Assembly: GCA_900551225.1 (NCBI GenBank)
Contig: URUZ01000306.1
Span: 1-7,577 of the forward strand
Direction: 5' to 3'
Length of the DNA stretch: 7,577 nucleotides
From: an uncultured Clostridium sp.
GTDB lineage: Bacteria; Bacillota; Clostridia; Lachnospirales; Lachnospiraceae
Below the pieces are notes generated by a model, which ran no database searches, was not told the DNA's origin, and saw only the letters and a list, made by a program, of their open reading frames with translations. Each line of letters begins with the position of its first letter. The first letter of the stretch is position 1. The position numbers and the translations under genes are program-made. Positions 4,880 through 7,577 of the stretch are shown here, in pieces.

Positions 4880-6322
4880 TCAACCGATCAGCCAGTCGTA
4901 AAGCTCCTGATATTTCCCTGCTGATGCACTCCAGGAAAAATCTGCGGCCATAGCCCGGTCAATGATCTTGTTCCACTCTCTGCGCTTATTGTAATAGATC
5001 TCTTTTGCGTAGCGCACACTGCCCAGCATTTCATGGGCATTATAGTTGGCAAATGAAAATCCGGTGCCGCTGCTGTTATATTCGTTGTACGGCTCTACCG
5101 TATCCTTCAGTCCGCCTGTTTCCCGGACAATGGGCACCGTGCCGTAGCGCAGGGCCATCAGCTGGCTGAGTCCGCAGGGTTCAAACAGGGAAGGCATCAG
5201 GAACGCATCACAGGCAGCATAGATCTGATGGGACATCGGCTCCGAGTAATAGATCTGTGCGGATACCCTGTCATGATACTTCCAGTCATAGTGGCGGAAC
5301 ATATTCTCATAGCGTTCATCGCCAGTGCCCAGAACCACCAGCTGCATATCCTCGCTGCACAGCTCATCCAGCACGCACTGAATCAGGTCCAGTCCCTTCT
5401 GGTCCGTCAGCCTGGAGACAATGCCCACCATAAATTTCTTCTCATCCACAGGGAGACCCAGCTCCTGCTGAAGCGCCTTTTTATTCTTGGCCTTTTCCTT
5501 GCGGAAATTCCTGGCATTGTAATTCTGGGCAATGTGGGGATCTGTCTCAGGATTAAAATCCTCATAGTCGATGCCGTTCACAATACCGCGGAGACTGCCC
5601 GCCCTGGATCTCATCAATCCGTCCAGGCCTTCGCCGTAAAACGGCATCTTGATCTCCTCCGCATAGGTGTCGCTCACTGTGGTGATGGCATCTGCAAATA
5701 CAATGCCGCCCTTTAGCAGGTTGCCGTCCTTGTACGCCTCCAGCTTATCCGGAGCGAAATAGTAGTCCGGCAGGCCGGTAAACCGCTTAATAGTCTTTAC
5801 ATCCCACACGCCCTGGAACTTCAGGTTGTGGATGGTGATAACCGATTTGATTCCCCTAAAGAAATCACCGCCTTGGAATCTGTCCTTTAAGAGAACAGGC
5901 ACCAGGCCGGTCTGCCAGTCATGGCAGTGAATCACATCCGGCTGAAAGCCGATTACAGGCAGGGCAGACAACCCGGCCCAGCAGAAGAAGCAGAATTTCT
6001 CCAAGTCCCAGAACCAGTCGCCGTACGGCTTGGCTCCGCTGAAATAACTTTCATTATCCACAAAGTAAAAGGTGATGCCCTGGTACACATACTGCAGAAT
6101 GCCTACATAACGGCTCTGATCCAGATAGTCCATATAAAAATGGTTCACATATTCCATCTGGTCCAGCCATTCCGGCTTAATACAAGTATACTTGGGGATC
6201 ATCACCCTTACGTCAAAATATTCTTTATCAAAATACTTCGGAAGGGAACCCACAACATCTGCCAGTCCTCCTGTTTTAATAAATGGTACCGCTTCTGAAG
6301 CCATGAATAGTATCTTCTTCAT
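4880..6322 (-). CDS. glgA: Glycogen synthase (ADP-glucose starch synthase, GT5)
   Basis: GlgA adds glucose from ADP-glucose to the non-reducing end of a growing alpha-1,4-glucan in the cytoplasm. The 480-residue product has the normal bacterial length and all expected motifs: KTGGLADV (16-23, ADP-glucose binding Lys16), HCHDWQTG (132-139), TIHNLKFQG (163-171), GIVNGID (246-252), the C-domain GIVSRLTDQKG (300-310, with Arg304 and Lys309), and PSLFEPCGLSQL (377-388, Glu381) followed by RETGGLKDTV. It therefore belongs to GT5, not an animal-type GT3. The start is ATG 6320-6322 with GGGAGG (6328-6333), 5 bases upstream; an in-frame TTG directly before it is too close to the site. No glgB, glgC, glgD or glgP is present here. 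It follows spo0A by ~100 bases that carry an operator-like palindrome, so it probably has its own promoter. Confidence 0.97.
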   Translation of the reverse strand: MKKILFMASEAVPFIKTGGLADVVGSLPKYFDKEYFDVRVMIPKYTCIKPEWLDQMEYVNHFYMDYLDQSRYVGILQYVYQGITFYFVDNESYFSGAKPYGDWFWDLEKFCFFCWAGLSALPVIGFQPDVIHCHDWQTGLVPVLLKDRFQGGDFFRGIKSVITIHNLKFQGVWDVKTIKRFTGLPDYYFAPDKLEAYKDGNLLKGGIVFADAITTVSDTYAEEIKMPFYGEGLDGLMRSRAGSLRGIVNGIDYEDFNPETDPHIAQNYNARNFRKEKAKNKKALQQELGLPVDEKKFMVGIVSRLTDQKGLDLIQCVLDELCSEDMQLVVLGTGDERYENMFRHYDWKYHDRVSAQIYYSEPMSHQIYAACDAFLMPSLFEPCGLSQLMALRYGTVPIVRETGGLKDTVEPYNEYNSSGTGFSFANYNAHEMLGSVRYAKEIYYNKRREWNKIIDRAMAADFSWSASAGKYQELYDWLIG

Positions 6323-6365
6323 CAAAACCTCCCTCTCCTGAAAAACAGGTGGCCTTAAAGGCTGC

Positions 6366-6384
6366 TAATGTATAGTATACATTA
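6366..6384. promoter_or_regulatory. Operator-like perfect palindrome upstream of glgA
   Basis: TAATGTATA-G-TATACATTA is a 19-base perfect inverted repeat with 9-base arms, centred at 6375 and about 53 bases before the glgA start. On the minus strand it contains TATACT and TATACA, both near a sigma-A -10 box, so a repressor bound here could block a glgA promoter. No convincing -35 was found. GTATAC-type palindromes are typical of GntR-family sites, but no regulator is assigned. Confidence 0.5.
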
Positions 6385-6423
6385 TTTTTCAATAATTAGG
6401 AAGTTCTTTCTGTTTTTTTTATC

Positions 6424-7239
6424 TTAAATTTTTTTATACTCCAGGGTAATTTTGTCGGAAATCAGCGCAATAAATTCGGAATTGGTAGGCTTGCCTTTAC
6501 CTGTGCTGACCGTATAGCCAAAGACTTCGTCAATGGTCTCCATCTTTCCGCGGCCCCATGCAACCTCAATGGCGTGGCGGATCGCCCGCTCCACACGGCT
6601 GGATGTAGTCTGATGTTTCTTGGCTATGGTAGGATATAGAATTTTCGTTACCGAGGACATCATTTCCTGATCCTGAACCGCCATGGAGATGGCGTCTCTC
6701 AGATACTGATAACCCTTGATATGAGCCGGAATCCCCAACTCATGAAGCATTCTGGTGATATCGGTCTCCAGATGCTCTTCCATATACTCTTCCTTGCTCA
6801 TCTTAACCGTCTCTGTCCTGGCGGACACTGGCTTTACTTCCCTGGACCGTTCCTCTACAGGCTGTTTCCCTACGTGCCGGATTTTATTCACAAGAGCCGT
6901 ACGGTCAAAAGGCTTCATCAAATAATAGTTGGCACCTGCGCGGAATGCTTCATCCGCCATCTGTTCACCGCCCACTGCGCTCAAAATGATGAACGCCGGA
7001 TTCTTTAATGCCGGGTGTTCGTTCTTAACCCGCTCCACTACCGAAATCCCGTCAATCTTCGGCATAATCAGATCCAATAGTACCACATCAGGTGTTTTGG
7101 CCACGATCATATTAATCGCATCCTCACCATTTTCCGCCTTGCCAATCACCGATAATCCATCTTCATTCTTAAGAATTTCATCCAGTGTATTCAAAATCAT
7201 TGGATTGTCATCGACAATCGCCACACTCAACTCTGCCAA
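6424..7239 (-). CDS. spo0A: Sporulation master response regulator Spo0A
   Basis: Spo0A is the phosphorelay-controlled transcription factor that starts sporulation; once phosphorylated it dimerises and binds 0A boxes. The 271-residue product has a receiver domain (~1-125) with acidic pair Asp10-Asp11, phosphorylated Asp56 in LLDLIMP, Ser87 and Lys109 in MKPFD. A ~35-residue linker follows, then the Spo0A-specific DNA-binding domain (~155-271) with the hallmark SSRVERAIRHAIEVAWGRG (213-231) and GYTVSTGKGKPTNSEF (241-256). The TTG start at 7237-7239 is chosen because GGGAGG (7249-7254) is 9 bases upstream and it puts Asp10, Asp11 and Asp56 at the B. subtilis numbers. An ATG at 7258-7260 in the same frame has no ribosome binding site and would add seven residues. 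Upstream lies a probable promoter; spoIVB, the usual clostridial neighbour, is not in the window. Confidence 0.97.
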   Translation of the reverse strand: MAELSVAIVDDNPMILNTLDEILKNEDGLSVIGKAENGEDAINMIVAKTPDVVLLDLIMPKIDGISVVERVKNEHPALKNPAFIILSAVGGEQMADEAFRAGANYYLMKPFDRTALVNKIRHVGKQPVEERSREVKPVSARTETVKMSKEEYMEEHLETDITRMLHELGIPAHIKGYQYLRDAISMAVQDQEMMSSVTKILYPTIAKKHQTTSSRVERAIRHAIEVAWGRGKMETIDEVFGYTVSTGKGKPTNSEFIALISDKITLEYKKI

Positions 7240-7248
7240 CTCTTTAAT

Positions 7249-7254
7249 CCTCCC
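7249..7254 (-). promoter_or_regulatory. Ribosome binding site deciding the spo0A TTG start
   Basis: GGGAGG on the minus strand is 9 bases before TTG 7237-7239. It lies downstream of the alternative ATG at 7258-7260, so it can only serve the TTG. Confidence 0.75.
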
Positions 7255-7351
7255 TTTCATTGTTTTTATGCAGCAGACATTTTGCTGATATTTCAGTTTT
7301 TTATCATCTCTGAGTGTATATTTACATAATTGTCTTTTTTTCTTCTGGATT

Positions 7352-7361
7352 CACCGACAAA
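7352..7361 (-). promoter_or_regulatory. Weak candidate 0A box near the spo0A transcription start
   Basis: The minus strand reads TTTGTCGGTG here, sharing TGTCG with the 0A-box consensus TGTCGAA. It lies just downstream of the -10 box. Two further near-matches, TGTCAAA (one mismatch each), lie at 7414-7420 (minus strand) and 7502-7508 (plus strand). Together they hint at autoregulation, as in Bacillus, but each alone is weak. Confidence 0.3.
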
Positions 7362-7365
7362 TTAC

Positions 7366-7395
7366 ATTATAAACACTTTTCATCACAAACTGCAA
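7366..7395 (-). promoter_or_regulatory. Probable sigma-A promoter of spo0A
   Basis: On the minus strand, a perfect -10 box TATAAT (7366-7371) is preceded after 18 bases by TTGCAG (7390-7395), a three-of-six -35 match. Transcription would start near 7358, giving a leader of about 120 bases before the TTG start. Confidence 0.5.
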
Positions 7396-7577
7396 CAAAA
7401 TATGACCGCAATGTTTGACACGTGATGGATTGTAATCTACCATCAAATCGAATTAAAAGCAATAAATTCTATTGTTTATTAACGGAATTTTAACGCATTT
7501 TTGTCAAATGCATGCGATAACTCCAAGTTTTTACAGTTTTGTTGATACATTTTCCACTAATTAACAATTTTGCCCCC

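Larger units (their letters stand above)
7261..7577. other. AT-rich intergenic region upstream of spo0A, no gene seen
   Basis: These 317 bases hold no convincing coding sequence on either strand. They are clearly more AT-rich than the genes, as expected for a regulatory region. They contain the probable spo0A promoter (7366-7395), three sequences near the 0A-box consensus, and a small leader hairpin (CAGCA at 7271-7275 with TGCTG at 7283-7287). The gene expected upstream would lie beyond 7577. Confidence 0.7.

Noticed and set aside
5228..5716. Plus-strand open frame of 162 codons opposite glgA
   Set aside because: It lies wholly antisense to a gene with complete glgA motifs and shows no recognisable domain of its own.
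6385..6423. Intrinsic terminator after spo0A
   Set aside because: Only a short AT hairpin (ATTATT-GAAA-AATAAT) is present, with no GC stem or T tract on the transcribed strand.
7479..7550. Small minus-strand open frame of 23 codons upstream of spo0A
   Set aside because: It has no good ribosome binding site and an ordinary AT-rich composition, and the length is within chance expectation.
1..7577. CRISPR array, tRNA, rRNA, toxin-antitoxin or defence system
   Set aside because: No spaced repeats, tRNA-like cloverleaf or paired small genes were seen; the genes present are housekeeping, envelope and sporulation types.

Overview
The window looks like the end of a draft-assembly contig from a spore-forming Clostridia, most likely a Lachnospiraceae of the Enterocloster/Lachnoclostridium type. 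The grounds are a full-length Spo0A, a BclA-type collagen-like C-terminus, AGGAGG-type ribosome binding sites, mixed ATG/GTG/TTG starts and moderate GC content. The genus is an inference from gene content, not from a search.

Layout: bases 1-74 are not biological. They are a run of T, the Illumina P7 sequence, an 8-base index and the Nextera transposon read-2 adapter ending in the 19-bp mosaic end. Real genome starts at base 75, inside the 3' end of a plus-strand collagen-like/BclA-type surface protein gene that stops at 373. A strong two-way terminator (478-525) separates it from everything else, which lies on the minus strand and is transcribed right to left. In transcription order the minus-strand genes are: spo0A (response regulator of sporulation), glgA (glycogen synthase), an HD-domain protein, a YuiD-like divergent PAP2 membrane protein, a small CmpB-type putative ABC permease, maf (nucleotide pyrophosphatase), a Cof-type HAD phosphatase, and a parvulin-like lipoprotein foldase. 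The last three form a tight run: maf and the HAD gene overlap by 8 bases, and the foldase's ribosome binding site abuts the HAD stop.

The main discovery is a 91-92 bp near-perfect palindrome (4164-4255) flanked by CCGGC direct repeats. It has the form of a miniature inverted-repeat transposable element (MITE) and sits across the 3' end of the HD-domain gene. Removing the element and one repeat copy on paper restores an open frame that runs 11 codons further and stops exactly in the ribosome binding site of the next gene. The insertion therefore appears to have truncated the HD protein and separated a previously abutting gene pair.

Functionally, the window is mostly housekeeping and cell-envelope genes next to the sporulation master regulator. 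spo0A and glgA are adjacent and co-directional but separated by a gap of about 100 bases with its own operator-like palindrome. No phage, CRISPR, tRNA or rRNA sequence was seen. Several start codons were moved to internal sites because clear ribosome binding sites lie inside the longer open frames.
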